DNA from: Prevotella sp.
GTDB lineage: Bacteria > Bacteroidota > Bacteroidia > Bacteroidales > Bacteroidaceae
DNA: 64,000 nt
NCBI GenBank assembly: GCA_016290175.1
Contig: JAEETD010000007.1
Coordinates: forward strand, 1 to 64,000
Reading direction: 5' to 3'
The notes under the pieces are model-generated. The model searched no databases. It saw only the letters and a list, made by a program, of their open reading frames with translations, and had not been told where the DNA came from. A program made the position numbers and the translations under genes. This document shows, piece by piece, positions 26,570-35,209 of the stretch; position 1 is the stretch's first letter, and each line of letters opens with the position of its first letter.

Positions 26570-27694
26570 TCAGCCCTCGCGATAGAAGTCGAGGGCTTCG
26601 TAGATCTCTTCCTTCGTGGCGGTCTGGTTGATGCGGATGTCGCCGATGTCACCGAGCAGGGTGAAGTTGATGATGCCCGCCGTGTTCTTCTTGTCATGGG
26701 TCATGAGTTCGAATAGGGTGGGGTAATCATCGCAGGTGATGGGCATGCGACCGTAGTGTTCACGGATGAAACTGACGGTCTGGCGCATCTTGTCGATGGG
26801 GAAATTGGTTTTGACGACGCTCAGATAGAGCTCGCAGACGATGCCGAAGGCCACGAAGTAGCCGTGGAGTTGAGGCGTGCGGGCGCTGTTGTCTTTCGCG
26901 CTGGGGGCAGGCCCCTCTGCCGAGTCGGGGACATCGGTATTTTGGCCAGACCCCAGCGCGAAAGACTCGAATGCATGGCCTACGGTGTGGCCGAGGTTGA
27001 GGGCTTTGCGTAGGCCGTGCTCCAGGGGATCCTCGGTGACGATGCGCTGCTTGACGGCCACGCTGTCGGCCAGCATGCGCTGGAGGGTGGCGAGGTCTAA
27101 AGGATCGGCACCGAGATTGAAATTAATAAGTTCTGCCCACATCGACGTGTTGGAGATGAGTCCGTGCTTGAGCATCTCGGCATAGCCGGAGAGGATGTTC
27201 TCGCGGTCGAGTGTGCGCAGGAACTGTGTGTCGAGAATGACCGTAGCGGCATTATTGAACACCCCGATCTCATTCTTCAGACCATTGAAATTGATGCCTG
27301 TCTTGCCACCGACGCTGGCGTCGACCATGGCGAGCAGGGTGGTGGGGATGTTGATGTATTGGATACCGCGCTTGAAGGTGGAGGCTGCGAAGCCGCCCAG
27401 ATCGGTGACCATACCGCCCCCTATATTTATTAATAAGGTGTGGCGGGTGCCGCCCATCCGTCCGAGTTCTTCCCAGACATGGGTGAGTGAATCAAGCGTC
27501 TTGTGGGTATCGGTAGCCCCGATGCTGATGACCTCAGCACCCTGAAGGCAGGGGAAACCGCTGACAACAGGCCAGCAGAGCTCTCGAGTGGTATCGTCGG
27601 TGAGAATGAAGAGCTTGTCGTGCTCACAGGCCGCAATGGCGCAGGCGAGTGACGTTTCCAGATTCTCTGCTATTTCTACCTGTTGGGGGTTCAT
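26570..27694 (-). CDS. aroB: 3-dehydroquinate synthase with a palindrome-encoded insertion
   Basis: 374 residues. It converts DAHP to 3-dehydroquinate in the shikimate pathway, feeding chorismate to menF among others. NAD-binding and active-site stretches are GGGMVTDLGGFAASTFKRGI, TTLLAMVDASVGGKTGIN, and the zinc ligands in YAEMLKHGL, LGHTVGHAFE and GYFVAFGI. Between GHAFESFA and LHGYFVAFG, where orthologues have only a few residues, there is an insertion of about 21-28 residues (LGSGQNTDVPDSAEGPAPS), nearly the same as a segment of MenE. It is encoded by the palindromic element at 26893-26964. The insertion lies next to a zinc-ligand region, yet the flanking catalytic motifs are intact. Confidence 0.95.
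   Translation of the reverse strand: MNPQQVEIAENLETSLACAIAACEHDKLFILTDDTTRELCWPVVSGFPCLQGAEVISIGATDTHKTLDSLTHVWEELGRMGGTRHTLLINIGGGMVTDLGGFAASTFKRGIQYINIPTTLLAMVDASVGGKTGINFNGLKNEIGVFNNAATVILDTQFLRTLDRENILSGYAEMLKHGLISNTSMWAELINFNLGADPLDLATLQRMLADSVAVKQRIVTEDPLEHGLRKALNLGHTVGHAFESFALGSGQNTDVPDSAEGPAPSAKDNSARTPQLHGYFVAFGIVCELYLSVVKTNFPIDKMRQTVSFIREHYGRMPITCDDYPTLFELMTHDKKNTAGIINFTLLGDIGDIRINQTATKEEIYEALDFYREG
26893..26964. repeat. palindromic element inside aroB
   Basis: CTTTCGCGCTGGGG (26893-26906) and CCCCAGCGCGAAAG (26951-26964) are perfect 14-bp arms. The 62-bp core 26898-26959 is the same length as menE copy 2 and matches it over most positions. Confidence 0.85.
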
Positions 27695-27723
27695 TATCCT
27701 TTATATGGTCATTTTTGCGTGTG

Positions 27724-27731
27724 CAAAGATA
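27724..27731 (-). promoter_or_regulatory. aroB -7 element
   Basis: TATCTTTG on the minus strand, 30 bp before the start codon. No clear -33 partner was found. Confidence 0.5.
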
Positions 27732-27857
27732 GTCAATTTTTTGGAATTATGTCTAAAAAGAAGAAAATAATTGTAGAAATTACCCTTTTTTTCTTCAGGT
27801 TGATTAAACTTTTGAAAATTTAATGCGTCAAAGGAGCAGAATTTTAAATAACTATTC

Positions 27858-30800
27858 ATGAAGAGATTACTGATTTTGATGATTGTCAGTGTGATGACAA
27901 TCGCTGGATTTGCTCAACGAACCGTAACCGGTAAAGTAGTAGAACAAGACACTAAGGACGCTGTGATTCAAGCAACAGCCTCTCTGTTGAGCGGTGAGAA
28001 AGTGGTATCAAATGCCGTAACTAATGCTGATGGTAATTTCAGCGTGAAGGCACCGAGTGATGGGACCTTTACTCTGAGAATTACCTATGTTGGTTTCAAG
28101 ACCTACACGAAGAAGATTACCGTGGCCGATGGTAAGAGTGTGTCGGCAGGCACCATCAGTCTGGCTCCTGACGCCATTATGTTGCAGGGCGCTACGGTAA
28201 CGGCTCACCTGGCGAAGGTGCAGTCGAAGGGCGACACCCTGATCTTCAATGCCGATGCTTATCGTGTGCCTGAGGGCTCTGTGGTGGAGGAACTCGTAAA
28301 ACGTATGCCTGGTGCCGAGGTTGATGAGAATGGTAACATTACCATCAACGGTAAGCAGGTTTCGAAGATCAAGGTGGATGGAAGGGATTTCGGTGACTCG
28401 AAAACGGCGCTGAAGAATCTGCCTACTTCTATTATTGAAAAGGTTCGCGCGTATGATGAGAAGAGCGACCTGGCCCGAATCACCGGTATTGACGATGGTA
28501 ACGAGCAGACGGTGCTCGACTTCGGTCTGCGTGCTGGTATGAACCGCGGTATGATGGCGAACGTCGATCTGGGCTACGGTACGAAGGACCGTTACACCAG
28601 CCGTCTGTTCGGTATGTACATGCGTGATGACTGGCGTGTGATGACGATGCTCAATGCCAACAATACCAACGACCAGGGCATGGGCGGCGGTGGTGGCCGA
28701 CGCTTCGGCGGCGGCGGTGGTATGGGTGGCGGCGGCCTGAATGCTGCCAAGACCGGTATGGTGAACGTGAACTATGAGAAGCCTAACAGACTGATTGGTC
28801 AGGCTAGTGTGAACTTCAACCATCGTGACGGTGACTCATGGTCACGCCGTTCAAGCGAGAACTTCACTGGTGGCGTTTCTTCTTTCCAGAACTCTGTCAA
28901 CCAGAGTTATTCACGTAACGACAACTGGAGCGTACAGGGTCGTTTGGAGTGGACACCTGATACGTTGTGGAACATTGCCTTCCGTCCGAACTGGAGCTTT
29001 GGTGACAACGATGGTATCAGCTGGAATACCTCGGCTACCTTTAATGCTGATCCCTATGATTTGATTGACTATCAGTTAGATGCAGCCGTCCTTCAGGAGA
29101 TTATCAAGACGGGTGGCGACCTGAGCAATATCGTTGTTAATGGTTCCGGCAATAACTCGTTGAGTTATGGCAAGAATAAACGAATTGGTGGTACCTTGCA
29201 GGTGAACCGCCTGCTGAACGGCAGAGGCCGTAACATTACCATTCAAGTGCAGGGTAACTATAGCAAGAATGAGAACAACCAATTGTCGAATAACCATACG
29301 AGGCTCTTTAAGGATTCTACTTATTTCAATGGTGTAAAAACCAATGATTATCAGACCAATAAATATAACTTGTCGCCGACAGAGACGTATGACTACAGTC
29401 TCCGTGCTACCTATAGTGAGCCTATCGCCTATGCTACGTTCCTACAGTTCAGCTATACTTTCCAGTATCGCTATAACGAGAGCGACCGTCAGACATTCGA
29501 CTATTCCAATCCTCTGCTGTCTGATCCTACTATGGGCTTCGATTTCAGTGGAGTAAAACCTGCTTACGGTAACTGGAGCGACTATTTCAATATCGTTCGG
29601 AACGGCTATTCTCCGGTGAAAGATGATACTTATTATAGTAAAGACCAGAGCCGTTACTCAGCTTATAAGAACTTCATCCACACCGGTGAGATTATGCTGC
29701 GATTTATCCGCGACACCTATGATTTCAATGTAGGTTTCCAGATCATCCCGCAGACATCAGAATACACACAGCGCTATCTGGGTGTGGACACCATCGTGAA
29801 CCGTTCAGTGACCAACTGGAGCCCGACAGCCAACTTCCGCTGGCGTCCTTCTCAGCAGGGTAGCCTCCAGTTCCAGTATCGTGGTAGCACCAGCCAGCCG
29901 TCAATCGATCAGCTGCTCGTGATTAACGATGATACCGACCCGTTGAACAAGACCACTGGTAATCCCGACCTGAAGCCTTCGTTTACTCAGAACTTCAGCC
30001 TGCGTTACAATGACTACTTCATGAAGCACCAGCGCATGATTTTTGCTAACGTGAATTTCTCGACCACGTCGAATAGCATCGCCAATAAGACGTCGTACGA
30101 CCCCAATACTGGTGCCCGTACCTCACGTCCTGAGAATATCAACGGTAACTGGAATCTTGGTGGTAACATTACCTTCAACTCGGCTATTGACTCATTGGGT
30201 TACTTCAGCTACAACCTCTCACTGAACGACCAGTATAACCACCGTGTAGGTTATGTGACCGATAACCAGACCAGAGAGTCGGTGAAGAACGTGACCAACT
30301 CGAACAACATCGGTGGTCGTCTGGGTGGTAGCTATCGTAACGACTGGTTGGAGGTGGAGCTCAACGGATCGGTGAACTACAATAAGACCCGTAATGAGCT
30401 GCAGCCGAATTCCAACCTCGACACCTGGACATTCTCTTACGGTATGAACTCGACCGTCTATCTGCCTTGGGGCACTCAGCTCACGACTGATATCAGTATG
30501 AACAGCCGTCGTGGTTATACCGACGAGTCGATGAACACCAACGAGCTGATCTGGAACGGACAGATTTCCCATAGCTTCCTGCGTGGTAAGCCGCTGACAC
30601 TTTCCGTACAATTCTACGATATCCTCGGTCAGCAGTCGAACTTCTCACGTACCATCTCTGCTATGGCCCGTACCGATAATGAGTACAATGCTGTTACCAG
30701 CTATATCATGTTCCGCGCAAGCTATCGTCTGAACCTGTTTGGCACACGTGCTTCTCGTAGAGGCATGATGGGCGGCATGGGCGGCATGATGGGCGGTATG

Positions 30801-30911
30801 CCTATGGGCGGCGGTGGCCGTGGTGGTAACCGTGGTGGTGGCGGCTTCGGAGGCGGTATGCCGATGGGCGGCGGAATGGGCGGTGGCTTCGGAGGCCCTG
30901 GCAGATTCTAA
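27858..30911 (+). CDS. TonB-receptor-like outer-membrane beta-barrel protein
   Basis: 1017 residues with a signal peptide (MKRLLILMIVSVMTIAGFAQ). A CarboxypepD_reg-like domain (about 20-105; TVTGKVVEQDTKDAVIQATA) is followed by a plug-like domain (ITINGKQVSKIKVDGRDFGD) and a large C-terminal beta-barrel (aromatic-rich strands such as YNFHIGF-type YDFNVGFQI, YSLRATYSEP). It belongs to the outer-membrane-protein type that resembles TonB-dependent receptors but has no paired SusD gene here. Two runs are striking: a Gly/Arg stretch near 275-295 and a C-terminal Gly/Met-rich tail (MMGGMGGMMGGMPMGGGGRG). The last barrel strand therefore does not end in the usual terminal aromatic, though the protein does end in Phe. 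The ligand is unknown. Confidence 0.85.
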   Translation: MKRLLILMIVSVMTIAGFAQRTVTGKVVEQDTKDAVIQATASLLSGEKVVSNAVTNADGNFSVKAPSDGTFTLRITYVGFKTYTKKITVADGKSVSAGTISLAPDAIMLQGATVTAHLAKVQSKGDTLIFNADAYRVPEGSVVEELVKRMPGAEVDENGNITINGKQVSKIKVDGRDFGDSKTALKNLPTSIIEKVRAYDEKSDLARITGIDDGNEQTVLDFGLRAGMNRGMMANVDLGYGTKDRYTSRLFGMYMRDDWRVMTMLNANNTNDQGMGGGGGRRFGGGGGMGGGGLNAAKTGMVNVNYEKPNRLIGQASVNFNHRDGDSWSRRSSENFTGGVSSFQNSVNQSYSRNDNWSVQGRLEWTPDTLWNIAFRPNWSFGDNDGISWNTSATFNADPYDLIDYQLDAAVLQEIIKTGGDLSNIVVNGSGNNSLSYGKNKRIGGTLQVNRLLNGRGRNITIQVQGNYSKNENNQLSNNHTRLFKDSTYFNGVKTNDYQTNKYNLSPTETYDYSLRATYSEPIAYATFLQFSYTFQYRYNESDRQTFDYSNPLLSDPTMGFDFSGVKPAYGNWSDYFNIVRNGYSPVKDDTYYSKDQSRYSAYKNFIHTGEIMLRFIRDTYDFNVGFQIIPQTSEYTQRYLGVDTIVNRSVTNWSPTANFRWRPSQQGSLQFQYRGSTSQPSIDQLLVINDDTDPLNKTTGNPDLKPSFTQNFSLRYNDYFMKHQRMIFANVNFSTTSNSIANKTSYDPNTGARTSRPENINGNWNLGGNITFNSAIDSLGYFSYNLSLNDQYNHRVGYVTDNQTRESVKNVTNSNNIGGRLGGSYRNDWLEVELNGSVNYNKTRNELQPNSNLDTWTFSYGMNSTVYLPWGTQLTTDISMNSRRGYTDESMNTNELIWNGQISHSFLRGKPLTLSVQFYDILGQQSNFSRTISAMARTDNEYNAVTSYIMFRASYRLNLFGTRASRRGMMGGMGGMMGGMPMGGGGRGGNRGGGGFGGGMPMGGGMGGGFGGPGRF

Positions 30912-30928
30912 GCCTACCCTAAAAAGAA

Positions 30929-30957
30929 AAGAGGCTTCGGTTATTCCGAAGCCTCTT
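30929..30957. terminator. terminator between the TonB-like gene and coaE
   Basis: AAGAGGCTTCGG (30929-30940), loop TTATT, CCGAAGCCTCTT (30946-30957), then CTTTTGTTTC. It serves the plus strand; its right half encodes the last residues of the minus-strand coaE fusion. Confidence 0.75.
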
Positions 30958-31894
30958 CTTTTGTTTCTTCTGTCTCCTCTTTGAAATCGGTGACACCGTT
31001 TTCGATAAGGATGTTATACCAGGTGATGAGTTTTTTGATGTGGCTGTTCTGCACACGGTCACGGTCCCATTCGGGCAGCACCTTCGTGAAATAGTCCTGC
31101 AGCTCCTTGCCAGAGGCTTTCTTCTCGTTGATGCTGGACTTCTTGCCTCCTTCGAGTTTCTTCATGTTGTCGAGCACTGTCATCAGGGGCACATCATCTG
31201 TCTCTGTGAACATGGCGATGTCACCGAGTGATGTGATTCTGTCTGTGGCGAAAGCCGGCTGACGGCGGTGTGTGGCGTCGAGGGCCTCGACGATCAGGTT
31301 GTTCTTGCCTCGTGTAACGAGCTTGTAAAGGCCGGGCTTACCGGCGATAGCTAAAATGGTTTCTTTCATATTCCTTAATATTTTATTTAATTGTTTTTCG
31401 ATGTCTGCTTCTCCATCGTTGACGATTTCGAAATCGGCTCTTGCCTTCACTTCTTCCTGCGGCAGCTGGCGCGCCATCCATTCGAGCACTTTCTCACGGC
31501 TGATGCCGTCACGCTGCATAACACGTTGGATGCGTACTTCCTCAGGGGCAGTGACGACGATGGTCTTATCCACCAGACGATAAGCACCTGATTCAAAGAG
31601 AATGGCGCTCTCCATCCATTTCATGCCACTGGCCTCAAAGTCGCGGAACACGGCCGGGTGGACGATGGCGTCGATGGCCTTTGCATTGGCCTCAGACTCC
31701 AGTAGGAATCTGGCGATTTCGGCCTTCTCGAGCGAACCCACAAGAGCCTTTATCTGTTGCTGGAGCTCTGGCGAGGAGCGCATCAGACGCTTGGCGGCGC
31801 TGTCGCAGTCGTAAACCTCATAGCCGCGCGCTATCAGTCGTTGGCAGACGTAGCTCTTGCCGCTGCCGATGCCCCCTGTGATACCGATTTTCAT
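30941..31894 (-). CDS. coaE: dephospho-CoA kinase fused to a DUF5606 domain
   Basis: 317 residues from MKIGITGGIGSGKS (start 31894, chosen because it overlaps the upstream stop as TGATG; a longer frame upstream has a non-family leader). Residues 1-175 are dephospho-CoA kinase, the last step of CoA synthesis: P-loop GGIGSGKS, DCDSAAKRL, and VTAPEEVRIQRVMQRDG. Then, without a stop, KILRNMKETILAIAGKPG begins a DUF5606 domain (about 176-317; GLYKLVTRGKNNLIVEALDA). As I remember, DUF5606 usually follows coaE as a separate gene in Bacteroidota. An internal ATG at 31369 could still start DUF5606 alone. A missing stop codon probably created the fusion. Confidence 0.88.
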   Translation of the reverse strand: MKIGITGGIGSGKSYVCQRLIARGYEVYDCDSAAKRLMRSSPELQQQIKALVGSLEKAEIARFLLESEANAKAIDAIVHPAVFRDFEASGMKWMESAILFESGAYRLVDKTIVVTAPEEVRIQRVMQRDGISREKVLEWMARQLPQEEVKARADFEIVNDGEADIEKQLNKILRNMKETILAIAGKPGLYKLVTRGKNNLIVEALDATHRRQPAFATDRITSLGDIAMFTETDDVPLMTVLDNMKKLEGGKKSSINEKKASGKELQDYFTKVLPEWDRDRVQNSHIKKLITWYNILIENGVTDFKEETEETKEEASE

Positions 31895-32880
31895 CAGTGG
31901 CCTCCTTCTTCCTCTATCAGATAGTCGACTTGTGTGATATCCAGTCTGGCTCGGGAGATGCCTGATGGGGAATCTTTCAGGTAGATACGGCACTTCTCCG
32001 AGGGATTGCTGATGAGATCATTGTAGTCGGCTACTACCGTGAAATCCTCAGGGCGCAGATTGCGGAAGACATTGGCTCCCGTGACGAAGTGCACCTTGAC
32101 TTTGGCGGGGAAGGTGCGGAGAATCTTTCCAGGTGGCATATTGATGCCCTGGATGGGGACACCGTTCATGCTTTCCTCTGTCAGCACATCAGTGAAGAAA
32201 CGGATGCTGATTTCTTCGGGCACGGTCTTCACACCCGTCATCTTCATTAGGTGACAGTTTACCTGCAGTGTGTCCCGGAAGTTGACGTAGTTCAATTGCT
32301 CCGTATATAGGATATTGATACTGTCGAGTTTCTCCTTCGGGGCATAGACGGTCACGCTGTCGGGCTGATACTCCACCCTTGAGATGAAATACAACTGCTC
32401 GGGGATGACGCGCCCGCTCCATCTCACAGGAACGCGCTTTTTGTCACCGAAGTTGTAATAGAATACCAGCTTGTCTGGCTTGAAGTTGGTGATTCTGGAA
32501 CTGCTGGCCAGCTGCTGGCGGATGAATTTCTGCAGTTCACCCATGGAAATGGTGCCGGTGCCGTCATGACGGGCGTAGTTCTTGTAGTTGACACGTACTT
32601 GAGGCAGTGTCTTGCCATACATATAAGTAAGCAGGATGGTACCCTTGTCGCGGACGGTGATCTTGACAGTATCGGTCTCGTCGGAGGTCAGCATGATGTT
32701 CTGGGGCACATCCGTGATGGTCACAGGGATGGCAAACTCCTTCTCGTAACTATCGTTAAGGGCCAGGAAGAGCCAAAAGAATCCTGACAGAGCGAGAAAG
32801 AACAAGAAAATCAGAAACTCCCTGTTAGCCTTGCTGAACAGGAAATTTCTGATCGTTTGCCACAGATTGCGACTCTCCAT
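31894..32880 (-). CDS. YbbR/CdaR-like membrane-anchored protein
   Basis: 328 residues. One N-terminal membrane helix (FLIFLFFLALSGFFWLFLAL, about 19-38) is followed by periplasmic-side YbbR-type beta repeats (FAIPVTITDVPQN, VTVYAPKEKLDSI, VKVHFVTGANVF). In Gram-positives YbbR (CdaR) regulates diadenylate cyclase CdaA; here no cyclase adjoins it. It is the first half of a coupled pair with coaE (1-bp overlap) and follows yajC by 12 bp. The family call is firm; the role in this organism is not known. Confidence 0.82.
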   Translation of the reverse strand: MESRNLWQTIRNFLFSKANREFLIFLFFLALSGFFWLFLALNDSYEKEFAIPVTITDVPQNIMLTSDETDTVKITVRDKGTILLTYMYGKTLPQVRVNYKNYARHDGTGTISMGELQKFIRQQLASSSRITNFKPDKLVFYYNFGDKKRVPVRWSGRVIPEQLYFISRVEYQPDSVTVYAPKEKLDSINILYTEQLNYVNFRDTLQVNCHLMKMTGVKTVPEEISIRFFTDVLTEESMNGVPIQGINMPPGKILRTFPAKVKVHFVTGANVFRNLRPEDFTVVADYNDLISNPSEKCRIYLKDSPSGISRARLDITQVDYLIEEEGGH

Positions 32881-32892
32881 ACCTGTCGGTGC

Positions 32893-33213
32893 TTATTTCT
32901 GCAGGGGTACGCTCGACATGTCTTTGAATACCGATGTCTTCTCGACGGTGACGACGACATCGCGTGCAATCTTCACATCAACGGTGTTCTTAGCCAGATC
33001 GATGCTCTTGACGACACCGTGGATACCACCACCTGTAATCACCTCTGTTCCTTCCGTCAACTCGTTCTGGAACTTCTGGATCTCCTTCTGTTTCTTCTGC
33101 TGCGGTTTGATCATGAAAAACCACATGATGGCAAAGATAGCCACCATCATAATGATCATGCTCATGCCACTGCCTTGTCCTGCTGCCTGAGCAGCTAATA
33201 CGATGTTTGTCAT
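32893..33213 (-). CDS. yajC: Sec translocon accessory subunit YajC
   Basis: 106 residues. One membrane helix (MSMIIMMVAIFAIMWFFMI, about 18-36) is followed by the family signature KPQQKKQKEIQKFQNEL and TEVITGGGIHGVVKSID. YajC associates with SecDF at the inner membrane. It lies in a nusB-yajC-ybbR-coaE gene order often seen in Bacteroidota. Confidence 0.92.
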   Translation of the reverse strand: MTNIVLAAQAAGQGSGMSMIIMMVAIFAIMWFFMIKPQQKKQKEIQKFQNELTEGTEVITGGGIHGVVKSIDLAKNTVDVKIARDVVVTVEKTSVFKDMSSVPLQK

Positions 33214-33237
33214 ATTCCTATATTATATTAGTTTAGT

Positions 33238-34263
33238 TTATTTATCTTCTTCATCTTCGGCATTAGGGTCCTTTTCGATGCGTTTGCGGGGAGCCTTCTT
33301 TTTGGGTGTGGGAGCATCCTTTTTCTCGGGTTTGGGCTCCATGAACTTCATCAGACGACCGGTCTCAATCAGATGACGTGCGATGGCATCGAGCATGCCG
33401 TTGATATAGCCACCGCTCTTTCTGGTAGAATAGAGTTTGGCCAGATTGACATACTCATTGATGGTCACACTGACGGGGATGTTGGGGAACGTCATAAACT
33501 CTGCGATGGCAATCTGCATGATGACGATGTCCATATAGGCCAGACGTGAGAAATCCCAGTTGCGTGAGGCCTCGCTCATGAAGTGCTGGTACTCGTCGGC
33601 ATTGAGGATAGCGGCACGGAAGAGCTTGCGGGCAAAGTCCTGCTCCTCGTCGCTGTCCCACTCCTGCAGCAGTTCCTGCTTGGGGCCGTTCTGCTCACTG
33701 AAACGGTTGAAGGTTTTCAGCACGAAGGTGTCGATAACCTCCTTGTCATCGTTCCAGTAGAGACTCATCTCCTCCAACAGGCTGTCCAGATCTTCATTCT
33801 TCTGGATGAAGGTGCGGTAGAGCCTGCGCCATAGTTCACGGTCGGCGTCATAGCTGTCTTCCTCACTGTTCATGTATTCCTGGTAGATCTCACTGCTCTC
33901 GATGTGCTCGAAGAGCGTGCCGATGAACTCTGGATGGTCGGCCCAGGTCTGTTTCTGGGTTCCAATGAAGTCGTTGAGCATCTTGTTGCCTTCCAGCTGG
34001 AGGGCAAAGCGGTTTAATGCGAATTTCTGCGAGGGGGCAGGGATGCCCTCACGCGCAGCACGGGTCTGCAGTACTTCCAGACGGCGCCTAGATTCCTTTG
34101 TGATGGCCACTACCAAGGCCAGCAGGTTGTTGTAAAGGTCATAAGCTTTCGACAGACTGAAGAATAGCTCTTTCTCAGCTGTATCGATGTTCTTGCTACC
34201 GTTTTGATAGTACGCATAGGTTAACTGAACAATCTTTGAACGAATAATCTCTCTGTTAATCAT
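33238..34263 (-). CDS. nusB: transcription antitermination factor NusB, long form
   Basis: 341 residues, about twice the length of E. coli NusB. The C-terminal part (about 200-310) has the NusB core: SRNWDFSRLAYMDIVIMQIA, IAEFMTFPNIPVSVTINEYV, YSTRKSGGYINGMLDAIARH. The N-terminal 200 residues are a helical extension typical of Bacteroidota NusB. NusB binds boxA RNA with S10 to support rRNA antitermination. The C-terminal tail is Lys/Asp-rich (PTPKKKAPRKRIEKDPNAED). It starts the nusB-yajC-ybbR-coaE unit. Confidence 0.9.
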   Translation of the reverse strand: MINREIIRSKIVQLTYAYYQNGSKNIDTAEKELFFSLSKAYDLYNNLLALVVAITKESRRRLEVLQTRAAREGIPAPSQKFALNRFALQLEGNKMLNDFIGTQKQTWADHPEFIGTLFEHIESSEIYQEYMNSEEDSYDADRELWRRLYRTFIQKNEDLDSLLEEMSLYWNDDKEVIDTFVLKTFNRFSEQNGPKQELLQEWDSDEEQDFARKLFRAAILNADEYQHFMSEASRNWDFSRLAYMDIVIMQIAIAEFMTFPNIPVSVTINEYVNLAKLYSTRKSGGYINGMLDAIARHLIETGRLMKFMEPKPEKKDAPTPKKKAPRKRIEKDPNAEDEEDK

Positions 34264-34310
34264 CTCACTTGATGTTTTAAATAATTATCGATTTTGTCGT
34301 TTTACGAATG

Positions 34311-34318
34311 CAAAGTTA
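34311..34318 (-). promoter_or_regulatory. nusB -7 element
   Basis: TAACTTTG on the minus strand, 47 bp before the start; a TTG lies about 21 bp further upstream (34342-34340 region). Confidence 0.6.
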
Positions 34319-34374
34319 TATATTTTTCCCCGATTATACAAGAAAAATGAAGAAAAAATGGTTAAAAAACAAAT

Positions 34375-34402
34375 TTTTCACTTTTCACTTTTCACTTTTC
34401 AC
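34375..34402 (+). repeat. four TTTTCAC heptamers upstream of rplY
   Basis: Exact tandem 7-bp repeat x4, followed by a T-run and CGTACCTCTG, a near-match to TAnnTTTG. It lies in the 335-bp gap between nusB and rplY. The rest of that gap holds the two promoters and AT-rich DNA. Confidence 0.8.
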
Positions 34403-34475
34403 TTTTTTTTCGTACCTCTGAAATATTGTATCGAAGGTACTTTCGTTCGAAAAAACACAAATAATTGCAATTTTA

Positions 34476-34507
34476 TTTGGTTTTTTGCTCACTTATTCGT
34501 ACCTTTG
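34476..34507 (+). promoter_or_regulatory. rplY promoter
   Basis: TTTG (34476-34479), 20-bp gap, TACCTTTG (34500-34507). It leaves a leader of about 85 bases before the start. Confidence 0.75.
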
Positions 34508-34598
34508 CACCCGCTTTTTCCGAAAGCACAACGAAATATCTCGTGTGATGGTGAATTAAGCAGTAGTATTAACAACTTAATTTTAGAGTAACACAATT

Positions 34599-35198
34599 AT
34601 GAAAGAAATTAGTGTAAAAGGTCAGAAGCGCACCGCTACTGGAAAGAAGGCTTCAAAGGAACTCCGTAAGGAGGGTATGGTTCCCTGTAACCTCTATGGT
34701 GAGAAGAATGAGAAAGGTCTGCCCGAGGCATTTGCCTTCACCGCTTCATACTCTGAGCTTCGCAAGGCTGTGTATACCCCTGAGGTGTATGTCGTGAATC
34801 TCGACATCGATGGTGAGGCTCACAAGGCTGTCATCAAGGAGTTGCAGTTCCACCCCACAACCGACGCATTGCTGCATGCTGACTTTTATGAGGTGAACGA
34901 GACCAAGCCCATCACCATTGGCATCCCCGTTAAACTTAACGGTCTTGCACAGGGTGTTCGCGACGGTGGTAAGCTCAACCTCTCTATCCGCAAGATTAAT
35001 GTCACCGCTCCCTACAAGCAGATTCCTGAGGTACTCAATATCGATGTCACCAATCTGCAGCTGGGTAAGGCCATCAAGGTCGGCGCTCTGAGCTTCGAGG
35101 GTCTTGAGATCGCAACTTCTCCTGAGGTTGTTGTCTGCTCTGTGAAGGCTACACGTGCTTCTCGCTCTGCTGCTGCCGCTGCTGAGGCTGAGGCTTAA
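34599..35198 (+). CDS. rplY: ribosomal protein L25/Ctc
   Basis: 199 residues: an L25 domain (MKEISVKGQKRTATGKKASK, about 1-92) that binds 5S rRNA, and a Ctc/TL5-type beta domain (about 95-185; LAQGVRDGGKLNLSIRKINV). The C-terminal tail is Ala/Ser-rich (ASRSAAAAAEAEA). It is expressed from a strong-looking promoter, with pth 11 bp downstream, the conserved rplY-pth order. Confidence 0.95.
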   Translation: MKEISVKGQKRTATGKKASKELRKEGMVPCNLYGEKNEKGLPEAFAFTASYSELRKAVYTPEVYVVNLDIDGEAHKAVIKELQFHPTTDALLHADFYEVNETKPITIGIPVKLNGLAQGVRDGGKLNLSIRKINVTAPYKQIPEVLNIDVTNLQLGKAIKVGALSFEGLEIATSPEVVVCSVKATRASRSAAAAAEAEA

Positions 35199-35209
35199 TC
35201 ACGGTGCTG

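Noticed and set aside
34375..34402. Tandem repeats as a CRISPR array
   Set aside because: Units are 7 bp with no spacers and no cas genes are present in the window.
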